Of a stretch of 64,000 nt of DNA, positions 55,501-63,928 are shown piece by piece. The notes under the pieces are model-generated. The model saw nothing but the letters and a program-made list of their open reading frames with translations. It was not told where the DNA came from and ran no database searches. Source of the DNA: Allomesorhizobium camelthorni (GTDB lineage: Bacteria > Pseudomonadota > Alphaproteobacteria > Rhizobiales > Rhizobiaceae); contig NZ_JAAKZF010000006.1 in assembly GCF_011045125.1 (NCBI RefSeq), positions 104,624 through 168,623 of the forward strand, in the 5' to 3' direction. Made by a program: the position numbers and the translations under genes. Numbering within the stretch: position 1 is the first letter of the stretch; every line of letters starts with the position of its first letter.

Positions 55501-55832
55501 TAGTCGACGCCGCCGGCCTCGAAGGCCGCGAGCTTGTCGGCGGTATCGGCCAGCGCAGTCATGAAGACGACGGGGATGTCGCGGGTTTCCGCCGCCTGCT
55601 TCAACCTGCGGCACGTCTCGAAACCGTCCATCCCCGGCAGCCTGACATCGAGCAGGATGAGGTCCGGCCGAACGTAGCTCGCCCGAGCCAGCGCTTCGCC
55701 GCCATCGCGCGCCACCACGACCGACATGTCGCCCGCCTCCAGGCAATCGGCGGCAAGGCGCAGGTTCGAGGCATTGTCGTCGACGATCAGGACGGTCGGT
55801 TCCAGCGGAAGCGTCGTGTTCAGCGCACTCAT
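52572..55832 (-). CDS. Response regulator-PAS-GGDEF-EAL cyclic-di-GMP protein
   Basis: 1086 residues: receiver domain (1-130, VLIVDDNASN, Asp62 in LILLDVRLPG), four PAS-type domains (about 140-640), GGDEF (about 650-810, intact LGGDEF, HDALTDLPNRAAFSERLETL) and EAL (about 825-1070, GFEALLRWQHPKRG, TGYSSLSYLQSF). Both catalytic motifs are intact, so it could make and break cyclic di-GMP. The receiver is the likely input from the hybrid kinase encoded immediately upstream, whose stop overlaps this start (TGATG). Confidence 0.93.
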   Translation of the reverse strand: MSALNTTLPLEPTVLIVDDNASNLRLAADCLEAGDMSVVVARDGGEALARASYVRPDLILLDVRLPGMDGFETCRRLKQAAETRDIPVVFMTALADTADKLAAFEAGGVDYVTKPVQAEELLARVKTHLALREARSQLQNRNAQLSTTFDNVEQGICFFDAEQRLIVSNHRYAEIYGLTPESVRPGMTLGDILELRDAVGSSPDMPREDYLAWFNSVNIDGGQQCWTTELRCGRFVQVRHRATADGGWVSTHEDVTEAKRAEKAVADARAEAERAEREAREAHLRLLDAFKVVPEGLALFDAEDRYVLWNERYQQIYAESGDNIAKGMRFEDTLRAGLKRGQYPQAVGREEEWLAERLARHAQASITHEQELPGGRWLRIHERRTTDGGSVGVRIDITDLKQRETSFRLLFESNPVPMWVHDRETLAFLDVNQAAVDHYGYAREQFLSMTLLDIRPPEERQALKEVLAIPDEQRDRCRSWRHLKADGSPIDVLVYSTRLGYQGRDASLASVVDITERKRAENELRTTREFLDTVIESVPVTVFVKDAASQRYLLVNKAGEEFVGLSRDQIVGKTVDDIFAPDIAAVLRRLDDQLLTVGGPEKIVGAPMEVPNKGQRIVNSSAIAIREDDGVPKYLLRVVEDVTEHREAEQRIAHLAMHDALTDLPNRAAFSERLETLLKESAAVRSQFALIYIDLDRFKEVNDVFGHNVGDEFLCQVAERLQRAVDGAFLARLGGDEFILLVDQGKQPAAATAMLDRILAALAEEVDIDGNRIKAGVSMGVAVYPVDGQSGSALLANADAALYRAKQEGRGRARFFEPEMDRQLREKRSLQRDLQAALSRRELHLHYQPQASIDGRILGFEALLRWQHPKRGAVSPTTFIPVAEESGVIMEIGEWTLREACREATNWSGGLHVAVNLSPIQFRHGDLPGLVHAILLETGLTPSRLELEITESVLIGDHARAIAILRRLKALGVGIAMDDFGTGYSSLSYLQSFPFDKIKIDQSFVMNVHQPQSAAIIRAVIGLGRGLHLPVTAEGVETDNQLAFLAAEGCEQVQGYLIGRPLPIEDYRSLVGHQAADARSTGTRRC

Positions 55833-58528
55833 CAGGCCGCTCCTTTCCTCTCTTCCAGATGCGCGGCCATGAGCCGCAATATCGCCGGCGAATCGAACTC
55901 GGCGGCCAGCGTCATGACCCGGGCCGCGAATGGCCGGTAGCGGCTGTCCTGCTCGGCCAGTTCCGCCACGCGGCTCCTGATGCGGCGCATGTTACCTGCG
56001 CGGGCGAGATCGGACAGCTCGGCCACCGCCGATTCGGGCGGCGCGACGATGGCCCCGTCCGGCTCGTCGTCCGGCTCGTCCGCGGCATCTTCGATCCAGT
56101 CGAGGTCGAGCAGCCTGCCCATCTCCCGGAGCAACTGAAGGTGGTCCAGCGGCTTGGCGAGAAAAGCATCGGCGCCGGCATCAAGGCTCCTCGCTCGGTC
56201 GTCGCTCGCAACGCTCGCCGAGACCGCGATCATCGGCAGGTCTCGCCACGATGGGCGTTCGCGGATGCGTCGCATCGCCTCCAGACCGTCCATGACCGGC
56301 GTCATCACGTCCATGAGGACCAGATCCGGCGCCGACGCCTCGACAGTCTCGACCGCCTCCAGGCCATTCGTCGCCTGCACCACGCCGAAGCCGACCTTCT
56401 CAAGGAGGTCGCAGAGCACCGCGCGGTTTTCGGGCGTGTCGTCCACCACCAGCACCGTCCGGCGCTCCCCACGGTAGCCCTTCATCGAGGATGCCGCGAT
56501 CGGGCGTTCGTCCTGCCGTTCGGCGATCAGCAGGGTCAGCTCGAACCAGAACCGGCTCCCTCCGCCGGGCGTGCTCGCGACCTCGACGTTGCTGCCCATC
56601 AGGCGTACGAGGTCGCGGGTAATACTGAGGCCGAGGCCGGTGCCCGCCGAGCGGCGGCCGATATCAGACACCTGTTCGAAGGGCTCGAAGATGGTCTTGA
56701 ACTGGTCTTCCTCGATGCCGATGCCAGTGTCCTCGACGCTGACGCGCAACCGGATTTCGCGGTCGGACTCGTCCAGCCGGTCGACCGCGAAGCGGACATG
56801 TCCGCAGTCCGTGAACTTCACGGCATTGCCGAGCAGGTTGAGCAAGACCTGGCGTAGACGCTTGTCATCGACGTTCACAAAGGACGGCAGGCTCGATGGC
56901 AAATCGAAGAAGAAGGAGAGCTGTCTTTCTTCCGCCCTCACGCGCACGATTTCGGCGACCCCGCGCAACAAGCCCGTCAGCGAGACCGGCCGCGATGTGA
57001 GCTCGAGCTTGCCCGCCTCGATCTTTGACAGGTCAAGAACGTCGCCGATCAGCGTGAGCAGGTGCTCGCCGCTGCGGCGGATCGTGTCGACGGCGCCGGT
57101 CTGCCACTCGCTCAGGCTCTTGTCTCGGCCCAGCATCTGTGCGTAGCCGAGCACCGCGTTGAGAGGTGTGCGCAGCTCATGGCTCATATTGGCGAGGAAC
57201 GCGGATTTGGCTCGATTTGCAGCCTCCGCCGCGTCCCTGGCCCCGATGAGCTCGGTCTCCAGCTTCATGCGCTCGGCGATCTCCTCGTGAAGGGCGTTGT
57301 TGGCTTGCGCGAGCTCGCGGGCGCGACTGCGATTGGACGCAAGCGACCACACAATCGCAGCGATTAGAAAGGCCAAAACGGAGCCGCCAAGAAGGATCAT
57401 AAGCGGTGTCTGGCGGTCGATGGTGGCGTCGAAGGCGGGCCGCGACGTGTAACGGATAGTCCAGGTGTGGCCACCGATCTGAAGTTGACGATCGGCGTTG
57501 AGGGCAGACGCGGAGGCCACACGGTCTGTGCTGTCATGGAGCAGGGCTTCGTCGGTGGCGGCCGGCCCATCGAAAATTTCCAGCCGGATATTGGAGAGCT
57601 GCTCGTTTCTGAGTATGCCCTGCATAAGGTCGCGCATGCGGAACGGTGCATAGACGAATCCGAGCAAGGCCGCACGACGCTCGGCAGCGGTCTCGGGGAG
57701 GGCGTTGTCGCGATAGAGCGGCAGGTACATCAGGAAGCCGTTCTGGACCTCCCGCTGCGTCTCCTGCACGAGAATGACCTTACCCGAAACGGCAGGCTGT
57801 CCGCTGTCGCGCGCTCTCGCCATGGCTGCCCGCCGCACCGGCTCGGAGAACATGTCGTAGCCGAAGGCGCGTTTGTTGCGCCAGTCGAAGGGCTCCAGAA
57901 ACACGATCGAGGTATATTCCTCGCGTTCCCCGGACGGCACGATGTCGAAATCCGGAAAGCCCTCGCCGCGCACGCGCGCGATCACCGTCCCCCGATCCTG
58001 CGGCAAGACGCGCTCGGAATAGCCGATGCCCTGTATGCCAGGATAGTTGCGGTCAATGGCAAGTCCCGCCACATAGTCGCGCCACATCGTGCGCGAGACC
58101 CTGCTTGCCGTCGCCTCGAACAACGCGCTCCCACCGCGCAGAACCTGCTCATAGGCAAGGAGCCTTTGCCGGATCGCAAACTGAGCCTCGCTGGCCTTGA
58201 ATTCGAAACGCTCGTGCGCGATCTGCATGGCCTTATCAGAGGCGGATTGCGACAGCAGGAAGGCGGCAAGCGCGAGCGACAGGAACGTCAATCCCGCCCA
58301 CAGAAGCGTCGCCTGGCGACGAAGCCGGAGCCAGAGCTGGGCCAGTGCGCCTTGCCGCGCCAGGTGGGTCGGTCCCGTCTCGGGAAACGACGGGCGTAGC
58401 GGCAAGTCCAATTCGTCCAATGTGCTGCCCTCCTCAACGCCGTGTCGAAGAATGACATGCAACTCCACGACGACATTGAGCGCTCGGTCCTGAACTACAC
58501 CAATCAGAGGTGTTGTTTCTGTTAACAT
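55832..58528 (-). CDS. CHASE-domain hybrid sensor histidine kinase
   Basis: 898 residues from the ATG of MLTETTPLIG. A first membrane helix (LLWAGLTFLSLALAAFLLSQ) and a second near 370 (LMILLGGSVLAFLIAAIVW) bracket a periplasmic CHASE1 domain (GIQGIGYSERVL, then FVYAPFRMRDLMQG). The dimerisation/phospho-acceptor site is NMSHELRTPLNAVLGYAQML with His451. The ATPase follows (NLLGNAVKF, DTGIGI, GTGLGLSI), then a receiver (VLVVDDTPENRAVL, LVLMDVMTPVMDG). It should phosphorylate the coupled GGDEF-EAL protein; a cytokinin-like or other small ligand is typical for CHASE but unproved here. Confidence 0.93.
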   Translation of the reverse strand: MLTETTPLIGVVQDRALNVVVELHVILRHGVEEGSTLDELDLPLRPSFPETGPTHLARQGALAQLWLRLRRQATLLWAGLTFLSLALAAFLLSQSASDKAMQIAHERFEFKASEAQFAIRQRLLAYEQVLRGGSALFEATASRVSRTMWRDYVAGLAIDRNYPGIQGIGYSERVLPQDRGTVIARVRGEGFPDFDIVPSGEREEYTSIVFLEPFDWRNKRAFGYDMFSEPVRRAAMARARDSGQPAVSGKVILVQETQREVQNGFLMYLPLYRDNALPETAAERRAALLGFVYAPFRMRDLMQGILRNEQLSNIRLEIFDGPAATDEALLHDSTDRVASASALNADRQLQIGGHTWTIRYTSRPAFDATIDRQTPLMILLGGSVLAFLIAAIVWSLASNRSRARELAQANNALHEEIAERMKLETELIGARDAAEAANRAKSAFLANMSHELRTPLNAVLGYAQMLGRDKSLSEWQTGAVDTIRRSGEHLLTLIGDVLDLSKIEAGKLELTSRPVSLTGLLRGVAEIVRVRAEERQLSFFFDLPSSLPSFVNVDDKRLRQVLLNLLGNAVKFTDCGHVRFAVDRLDESDREIRLRVSVEDTGIGIEEDQFKTIFEPFEQVSDIGRRSAGTGLGLSITRDLVRLMGSNVEVASTPGGGSRFWFELTLLIAERQDERPIAASSMKGYRGERRTVLVVDDTPENRAVLCDLLEKVGFGVVQATNGLEAVETVEASAPDLVLMDVMTPVMDGLEAMRRIRERPSWRDLPMIAVSASVASDDRARSLDAGADAFLAKPLDHLQLLREMGRLLDLDWIEDAADEPDDEPDGAIVAPPESAVAELSDLARAGNMRRIRSRVAELAEQDSRYRPFAARVMTLAAEFDSPAILRLMAAHLEERKGAA

Positions 58529-58759
58529 CAAAGATGTAGAGCGCTATTGCAGGACGATGTTTAACAATCGATAGCAAGCAATATTCAAATGAGAAATATA
58601 TTGTGGGGCATTGGCTCAAGTTCCGCACACCTGTTGACTGCAGTTCCGAAGAATTTGCAATGTTTGCTCGCTATGTTTAAGCAGTACGGATTCGGTGATC
58701 TCGAGCGCAAGTTGTTCGGCCTTGAGGCCGGAAGCCGACAAGGCAGAGCGCACGATGTG

Positions 58760-59077
58760 TTAATGTGTTATAGAAAGCGTTTCTTTAGAGTTTGCCTTGC
58801 CGAAATCGTCGCTGTCCGGCACTTCCGCTGCCACTGCTAATGCGATTTCGCGAATGTTCTCTATCTTGTTTAACGCCGACAGCAGCTCTCTTCGATTTCC
58901 ACTGAATTCAGTTGCTCGCGCCTCGACGAATTTAGCGGCATCTTCCAAGATTTGCGACAACAATACCCGCACGGCGGGATCCAGCCTCTGTAGTCGCGCC
59001 AACATCGCGATGATAATCGCATCGAATGCCATAACGTCTGCGCTGCTATTAAGCCTGTCCTGCTGTGAACCTTTCAT
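58760..59077 (-). CDS. Small helical protein of unknown function
   Basis: 105 residues from the ATG of MKGSQQDRLNSSADVMAFDA, with GAGGGGAG eight bases upstream. It is wholly helical (IIIAMLARLQRLDPAVRVLL, then ILEDAAKFVEARATEF). The frame is open for 122 codons further upstream, but that part is a remnant of another gene. It may be a small cytosolic adaptor; family unknown. Confidence 0.6.
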   Translation of the reverse strand: MKGSQQDRLNSSADVMAFDAIIIAMLARLQRLDPAVRVLLSQILEDAAKFVEARATEFSGNRRELLSALNKIENIREIALAVAAEVPDSDDFGKANSKETLSITH

Positions 59078-59443
59078 TCCGAACTCCCCTCGATAGCCCT
59101 CGGGCTCATTGCGTGACAATGGCAGCGGAAGCCAAGTTAAAAAGGGTAACTCGGTCAACTGCTCCTTCATCGGACTTCTCGAGGTCGCTTCATCGGAGAT
59201 CAAGGCATATGTTGACATGTTGGCGACACACTGAGTGGTTGCCTTGGGGCATCTGGGATGAACCAGCCGCCGGCACCAATCAGACGCTGGCACGAAAAGA
59301 GAAGGCAGGCTCATAGCCGGCATCCCGAGCCTTCTCGCCTCGTGGACCAGGTTCTCGGTAATCCCGCTGCCTGGAGAGGCGATAACGTCCCTCGGCTTTG
59401 TGTCGAGGAGCACGTCATTGCACTTAAAGGGCGCAGGCTCCAA
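59078..59443 (-). pseudogene. DUF2493 C-terminal remnant
   Basis: The first about 45 codons, EPAPFKCNDVLLDTKPRDVI then ASPGSGITENLVHEARRLGM, match from memory the end of DUF2493 proteins (usual pattern APFKRND...VIVFPGSGIQDNLADKARKLGIP). The start of that gene is missing and the following about 75 codons are not family-like. It is a relic that happens to be in frame with the small protein downstream. Confidence 0.5.
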
Positions 59444-59523
59444 GACCTAAGGCAACTGTGGCCCCAGCACCGCTGTTGGGATATGCACTGTTTTCTCCCG
59501 CTCCTTTGCCCTTTTGGCGATCC

Positions 59524-59802
59524 TTACCAGGGCGCCTCCTGCGGCTTGCGCTCTACTACTATGCGGCCGGGCACGTGCTGTTGCTCCTGCACCCGAACGC
59601 GGACCGAATTCGACGCTTCTTTTTCTTCGGGCTGCAATGCCGCTAAGGCTCCAGCAACTTGATCGAGCTTCACGCTCAACAGGCGAGCCTGCCCTGAAGC
59701 ACCGGCAACAGCGGCAAAACCAACCAAGCCGGCAAGCAAGCAGTATTCGACCGCTGCTTCTCCAAGGTTTTCCTTGCCAAAGCGCGTAATAAGCTTCTTC
59801 AT
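59524..59802 (-). CDS. Flp-pilin-like small membrane protein
   Basis: 92 residues from the ATG of MKKLITRFGKENLGEAAVEY, with GGAG upstream; an in-frame ATG seven codons earlier is possible. The segment GEAAVEYCLLAGLVGFAAVA is the Flp/Fap pilin hydrophobic start (Glu, then a membrane helix after a short basic leader). The tail is hydrophilic. Flp-type pilin subunits form tight-adherence pili, but no other tad gene is in the window, so it is a solitary pseudopilin-like gene. Confidence 0.65.
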   Translation of the reverse strand: MKKLITRFGKENLGEAAVEYCLLAGLVGFAAVAGASGQARLLSVKLDQVAGALAALQPEEKEASNSVRVRVQEQQHVPGRIVVERKPQEAPW

Positions 59803-60144
59803 TTTGGACGCTCCGCTTTTCATTTACCACAAAGTCCCTTCAACACGCCTCTGCCGGTGCAGATTCCTTTCGGGCATCCTCCACAGGAGGCGGAGGCGCG
59901 TCGCGTTGGAACAGCAAGCGGCCTGAAAGTGCTGATGCTTGCGCTTGTGGCACACTGCCGTTCCAAGCGTTGCCAGGACATGAATCAAAAGTAAAAAAGC
60001 GTAAAACGCTCAAATCAATGGCCCGCGGTTAGTTTCCCCATAAGCGTTTTTGCGGAAGAGTACAGCCGGTAGCGACGAGCTGAATGCGACAGCGATTCGC
60101 TACTCACCAGGACGCATCACCTCGGGGATATCGCGGAGCCAAAA
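59803..60144. other. AT-richer divergent intergenic region
   Basis: About 340 bases between divergent genes. It contains the small inverted repeat AGCGTAAAACGCT (59998-60010) in an A-rich stretch. It should hold promoters for the pilin-like gene (minus) and the molybdopterin-fold/kinase operon (plus). Confidence 0.45.
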
Positions 60145-60672
60145 ATGAGACAAATCAATGCCCTTACACTGGCAATAGTGCTTGTTACCTTACCACTTTT
60201 TGGCGCCAAAAGTTCTGTTCATGCTTCGGATCACGGCGCCGTTCTTGCCGTTCTTACGGTTTCAGGCTTGATTTCACCTAGGGCGGAAGCAGATCGTGAC
60301 GCAGAGGAAGTGGATTTTAGCATCGAAGACCTTGAGAAGCTTCCGCAGACGGAATTAAGAACACATACCGACTGGACGGAGGGGCTGCAGATATTTTCCG
60401 GGGTTCTTCTCAAGGATCTGATTGAGGCGGTAGGAGCCTCGGGCAAGGAGATTGTGGCGAGGGCCCTCAATGACTATGCGGCAAATATACCCGTGTCGGA
60501 TGCATATGAACTTTCAGTTCTAATAGCCATCAAGCATAACGGACAGTATATGCGAATTCGCGACAAGGGACCGCTATGGATTATCTATCCATCTGCACAG
60601 ACTTCATCCAGCAAAGTAAACCCCTATAACGACCGCATGGTTTGGCAGCTGTCGCGGCTGGAGTTTAGATGA
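60145..60672 (+). CDS. Exported molybdopterin-binding-fold protein (COG3915-like)
   Basis: 175 residues with a signal peptide (cleavage near VHA-SD). The domain has the small SUOX-like order: FSIEDLEKLPQTELRTHTDW, FSGVLLKDLIEAVGASG, NDYAANIPVSDA, MRIRDKGPLWIIYP. The usual cofactor-binding Cys is absent, so it is probably a ligand or redox sensor and not a working oxidoreductase. It overlaps the hybrid kinase gene by four bases (ATGA), so it is likely the periplasmic sensor partner of that kinase. Confidence 0.8.
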   Translation: MRQINALTLAIVLVTLPLFGAKSSVHASDHGAVLAVLTVSGLISPRAEADRDAEEVDFSIEDLEKLPQTELRTHTDWTEGLQIFSGVLLKDLIEAVGASGKEIVARALNDYAANIPVSDAYELSVLIAIKHNGQYMRIRDKGPLWIIYPSAQTSSSKVNPYNDRMVWQLSRLEFR

Positions 60673-62900
60673 ACGCCGTCGCTGGCTGGCTGAAGGCCTC
60701 TGCCAAGAACCGGACTACCTGGGTATTGGCGACAGGGCTCACCCTTGTCACGTTAGTGCTTGCATTCGTTCTATGGCAGAACAAAGAACGCGAGATAAAC
60801 GTCGAGCTTTTGCGTACGAACGCGTGGGTCGCATGGCAAGTTGAGAAGGAGTACCTGCGATTTCTGTTGGCCGTGGATCACTTTGAACATCATGGCGGAG
60901 ACGGCGAACTTCGTGATCTGATGTTGCGTTTCGAAATACTTTACAGCCGGCCGACTGTTGCCCTGTACGGACCGGAATCTTCCCTCATTCGTTCGGTACA
61001 AGGTGTTCCCGAGACCTTTGCAAGGCTGCTGAGCGTTCTGGACGAGATCGAAGCTAAGCTGAACACCCTCGCTCCCGGGGATACCGAGGCGGCCAAACAG
61101 ATCCGACACGCACTCAAGCCATTCGAGAGCGCTTTGACCGAAGTGTCCATGTCCGCTTCGCGCGGTGAGGTCGCGCGCCAGCTCAACGAGCGATTGGACA
61201 AGCTCCAGGTGACCTCGACGTGGCTCCTGATTTCCCTTGTTGGAACAGCGTCTGCTCTGCTTACTTTCCTTTCATTCGAAGCAGCGAGGAGTCGTCGGCT
61301 GGCTGAATGGGAAGGCGAGCAGCGAAGAAAGGTAGATGAAGCCAACCGCGCGCTCCAACAGAGCGAAGCCCGATACAGACATCTGGTCGAAAGCACAGGC
61401 GCAGTTCCCTACACGCTGGATCTGTCGCTTGGCATGCTGGACTATATCGGACCGCAGGCCGAGAAGATCCTTTCCTACACATCCGAGGAATGCCGCTCCT
61501 GCAGGGATTGGAATGGTTACGTTGTTGCCGAGGAGGCCGCCAAGTTGTCTGCCGCCCGGGGCCGTGCCGCCCAAGACCTTGTGGATGCCGAACTTGAGTA
61601 TCGCATTGCCGTGGCCGCCAACAACCCCATCTGGGTCCGCGACACGATGAAGACTGTCTGCGAGGCGGGCGGGCGTGTCACCGGATACGGCCTGCTATTT
61701 GACATCACCGGCTCCAAGCGTCAGGAGCAGGCCCTGGCGACTGCGCAGAAGATGGAGGCGGTAGGCCAGCTGACTGGAGGTGTCGCGCACGACTTCAACA
61801 ATCTTCTAACGATCATTCTCGGCAATGCCGATGCCCTTGCCGAGCGACTCCCCTCCAAAGGCCAACTCCAGCCACTTGCTCAACTGATCAAGTTGGCGGC
61901 CAAGCGCGGCGCCGAATTGACGAACCGGCTGCTTGCGTTTTCTCGTAGGCAAACACTCGATCCGAATGCAACCGACGTAATCAGACTGATCTGTGGAATG
62001 GATGAGCTGCTTCGCCGAGCGCTCGGCGAGCATGTCGAAATGGCGTTTGTTCCCGGTGATGGCCTGTGGAAGGCGCTTGTCGATGCAGCTCAGCTGGAGA
62101 GTGCTGTTCTGAACCTCTGCCTGAATGCCCGCGATGCTATGCCCGAGGGCGGCCGGCTCACGATTTCGACCATGAACATCCACTTCGATCAAGAGATGGG
62201 GGCGCGGTATGACGATCTCGTGCCGGGCCGATATGTCATGGTTGCGGTATCCGATACAGGCACGGGTATGGACGAGAAGACATCGGCGCATGCCTTCGAG
62301 CCTTTCTTCACCACCAAGGAGGTAGGCCGGGGTAGCGGACTTGGCTTGAGCATGGTCTATGGCTTCGTCAAGCAATCCAAAGGGCATGTGAAGATATATT
62401 CCGAGCTTGGCCATGGAACGACCGTCAGGCTCTACCTCCCGCACGCGCCCGGTGATGCGGATGACCTCGAAAAGCCGGACGATTCGGGGAGCTTCGCGCC
62501 TAAGGGATCAGAGAAAGTCCTGCTGGTCGAGGATGACGATATGGTGCGCAACCATGCGCAGGATCAACTGCGGAGCCTGGGCTATCACGTCGTAAGCGTC
62601 CCCAGCGGTTCAGAGGCGCTCGAAGTGCTCAAGCGGGAAGACGCCTTTGACCTACTGTTTACGGATGTGGTCATGCGGGGGGGTATGAGCGGACCACAAC
62701 TGGCTGACGAGGCCAAGCGGCTTTGCCCTGACCTGCCGGTGCTTTTTACGTCCGGTTATGCAGAGGACACAGCGTTCCGCGACGGCAGCTTGGACTGTGG
62801 TCTGCAGTTGCTTCCCAAGCCCTATCGGAAACAAGATTTAGCCGCGAAGGTCAGAAGCATTCTGGATGACTGGCAAAAGCGAAATCTGGGGAGAAAATAA
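60669..62900 (+). CDS. PAS hybrid sensor histidine kinase
   Basis: 743 residues. Two membrane helices (TTWVLATGLTLVTLVLAFVLW near the start and WLLISLVGTASALLTFLSF near 185) enclose a helical periplasmic sensor. A PAS domain follows (about 235-355). The kinase core is GQLTGGVAHDFNNLLTIILG with His374, then NLCLNARDAM, DTGTGMD and GSGLGLSMVYG. A C-terminal receiver (about 620-740, VLLVEDDDMVRNHA, LLFTDVVMRGGMSG) holds the acceptor Asp. It is coupled to the upstream exported protein. Its output partner is not certain; the OmpR-type regulator downstream is a candidate. Confidence 0.92.
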   Translation: MNAVAGWLKASAKNRTTWVLATGLTLVTLVLAFVLWQNKEREINVELLRTNAWVAWQVEKEYLRFLLAVDHFEHHGGDGELRDLMLRFEILYSRPTVALYGPESSLIRSVQGVPETFARLLSVLDEIEAKLNTLAPGDTEAAKQIRHALKPFESALTEVSMSASRGEVARQLNERLDKLQVTSTWLLISLVGTASALLTFLSFEAARSRRLAEWEGEQRRKVDEANRALQQSEARYRHLVESTGAVPYTLDLSLGMLDYIGPQAEKILSYTSEECRSCRDWNGYVVAEEAAKLSAARGRAAQDLVDAELEYRIAVAANNPIWVRDTMKTVCEAGGRVTGYGLLFDITGSKRQEQALATAQKMEAVGQLTGGVAHDFNNLLTIILGNADALAERLPSKGQLQPLAQLIKLAAKRGAELTNRLLAFSRRQTLDPNATDVIRLICGMDELLRRALGEHVEMAFVPGDGLWKALVDAAQLESAVLNLCLNARDAMPEGGRLTISTMNIHFDQEMGARYDDLVPGRYVMVAVSDTGTGMDEKTSAHAFEPFFTTKEVGRGSGLGLSMVYGFVKQSKGHVKIYSELGHGTTVRLYLPHAPGDADDLEKPDDSGSFAPKGSEKVLLVEDDDMVRNHAQDQLRSLGYHVVSVPSGSEALEVLKREDAFDLLFTDVVMRGGMSGPQLADEAKRLCPDLPVLFTSGYAEDTAFRDGSLDCGLQLLPKPYRKQDLAAKVRSILDDWQKRNLGRK

Positions 62901-62970
62901 GTCAGTGAGCTTTTCCGCCGTGAAGACCTCGACCTTGGCAACTGTAGCCGAGCCAAGCTCTGGACTTGTT

Positions 62971-62991
62971 GCTAGCAGCTAGCTAGCTAGC
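62971..62991. repeat. CTAG-rich short repeat
   Basis: GCTAGCAGCTAGCTAGCTAGC packs four CTAG tetramers in 21 bases. CTAG is rare in most proteobacterial genomes, so the cluster stands out. It lies between the hybrid kinase and the response regulator, in a 330-base gap without other features. Confidence 0.5.
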
Positions 62992-63232
62992 GAGGCGTGG
63001 GTAGAGGCAGCGGTCCGGAATGTGCTTGGCCTGGAGGAGCGCCCAACGCGCAGGAGCGACAATCCTTTAAGTGAACAAAAATCCAGTCGTTGTGTCGTTG
63101 TCGAACGTCAACCAACAGTTGGAAACATGCTGGACTGAGCTCGGGGAGACGCTATCGGGCTATGGAAAGCGCTCGCAGGAAATGCGCAATGCGCAGAAGT
63201 TCAAAAGTAAATATTGTTCAAAGAGCTTATTC

Positions 63233-63928
63233 ATGGATATACTTGTCATTGAAGACGACCCTTTGGCGGCTGAAACGATCAGAAGGACATGGCCGGTCCC
63301 GTCTGACCGTCTTCGATTCATCTCAACATATAAACAGTCAGTGCACTTCATACACAGCTCGGAAATCAACTATTTCGATGGTATTATCGTTGACATAAAT
63401 CTTCCGGATGGAAACGGTATAGAGATACTACGTTCCATCAGGCGGAAAACAAATGTCCCACTCATTCTGATTTCCGGCGGTGGAACCGCTGACAGTCGGG
63501 CGGACGCAATCGATCTTGGCGCTGACGACTACGTCATGAAACCGTTCCATACAAGGGAATTGCAGGCCCGGATAACGCGACTCGCGGCTCAGAGACCGAA
63601 GCTGCGGCCGGAGACAAGAAGAGAACAAGTTTTCCTCGGTCCTGTCTGCTGTGATCTGCAAAAACGAATCATGTCATACAAAGGTAATGAAGTTACACTT
63701 ACGGACGCAGAAACACGAATTGTTGAAGTGCTTTACGCGTATCGAAACAGAAACTGTTCAAAATCGTTTATATACAAGAACGCATTCTTTCGAGAATACA
63801 ATTCTATTGACAAGACGCTGGACGTCTACGTAAGCAGATTGAGGAAAAAACTAAAGCTCTTGAGTGAAGAAAGCGCGGATTGCATTCAAACTGTGCGCGG
63901 TTTCGGGTACCGTTATAGTGAATTGTGA
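63233..63928 (+). CDS. OmpR-family response regulator
   Basis: 231 residues from the ATG of MDILVIEDDPLAAETIRRTW; an upstream in-frame extension lacks protein character. The receiver (1-120) has acidic pocket EDD and Asp in GIIVDINLPDGNG, with Lys in YVMKPFHTREL. The winged helix (about 130-230) has LTDAETRIVEVLYAYRNR, then TLDVYVSRLRKKLK and TVRGFGYRY. Base composition is clearly more AT-rich than the rest of the window, which suggests transfer. It may be the output of the hybrid kinase just upstream. Confidence 0.88.
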   Translation: MDILVIEDDPLAAETIRRTWPVPSDRLRFISTYKQSVHFIHSSEINYFDGIIVDINLPDGNGIEILRSIRRKTNVPLILISGGGTADSRADAIDLGADDYVMKPFHTRELQARITRLAAQRPKLRPETRREQVFLGPVCCDLQKRIMSYKGNEVTLTDAETRIVEVLYAYRNRNCSKSFIYKNAFFREYNSIDKTLDVYVSRLRKKLKLLSEESADCIQTVRGFGYRYSEL

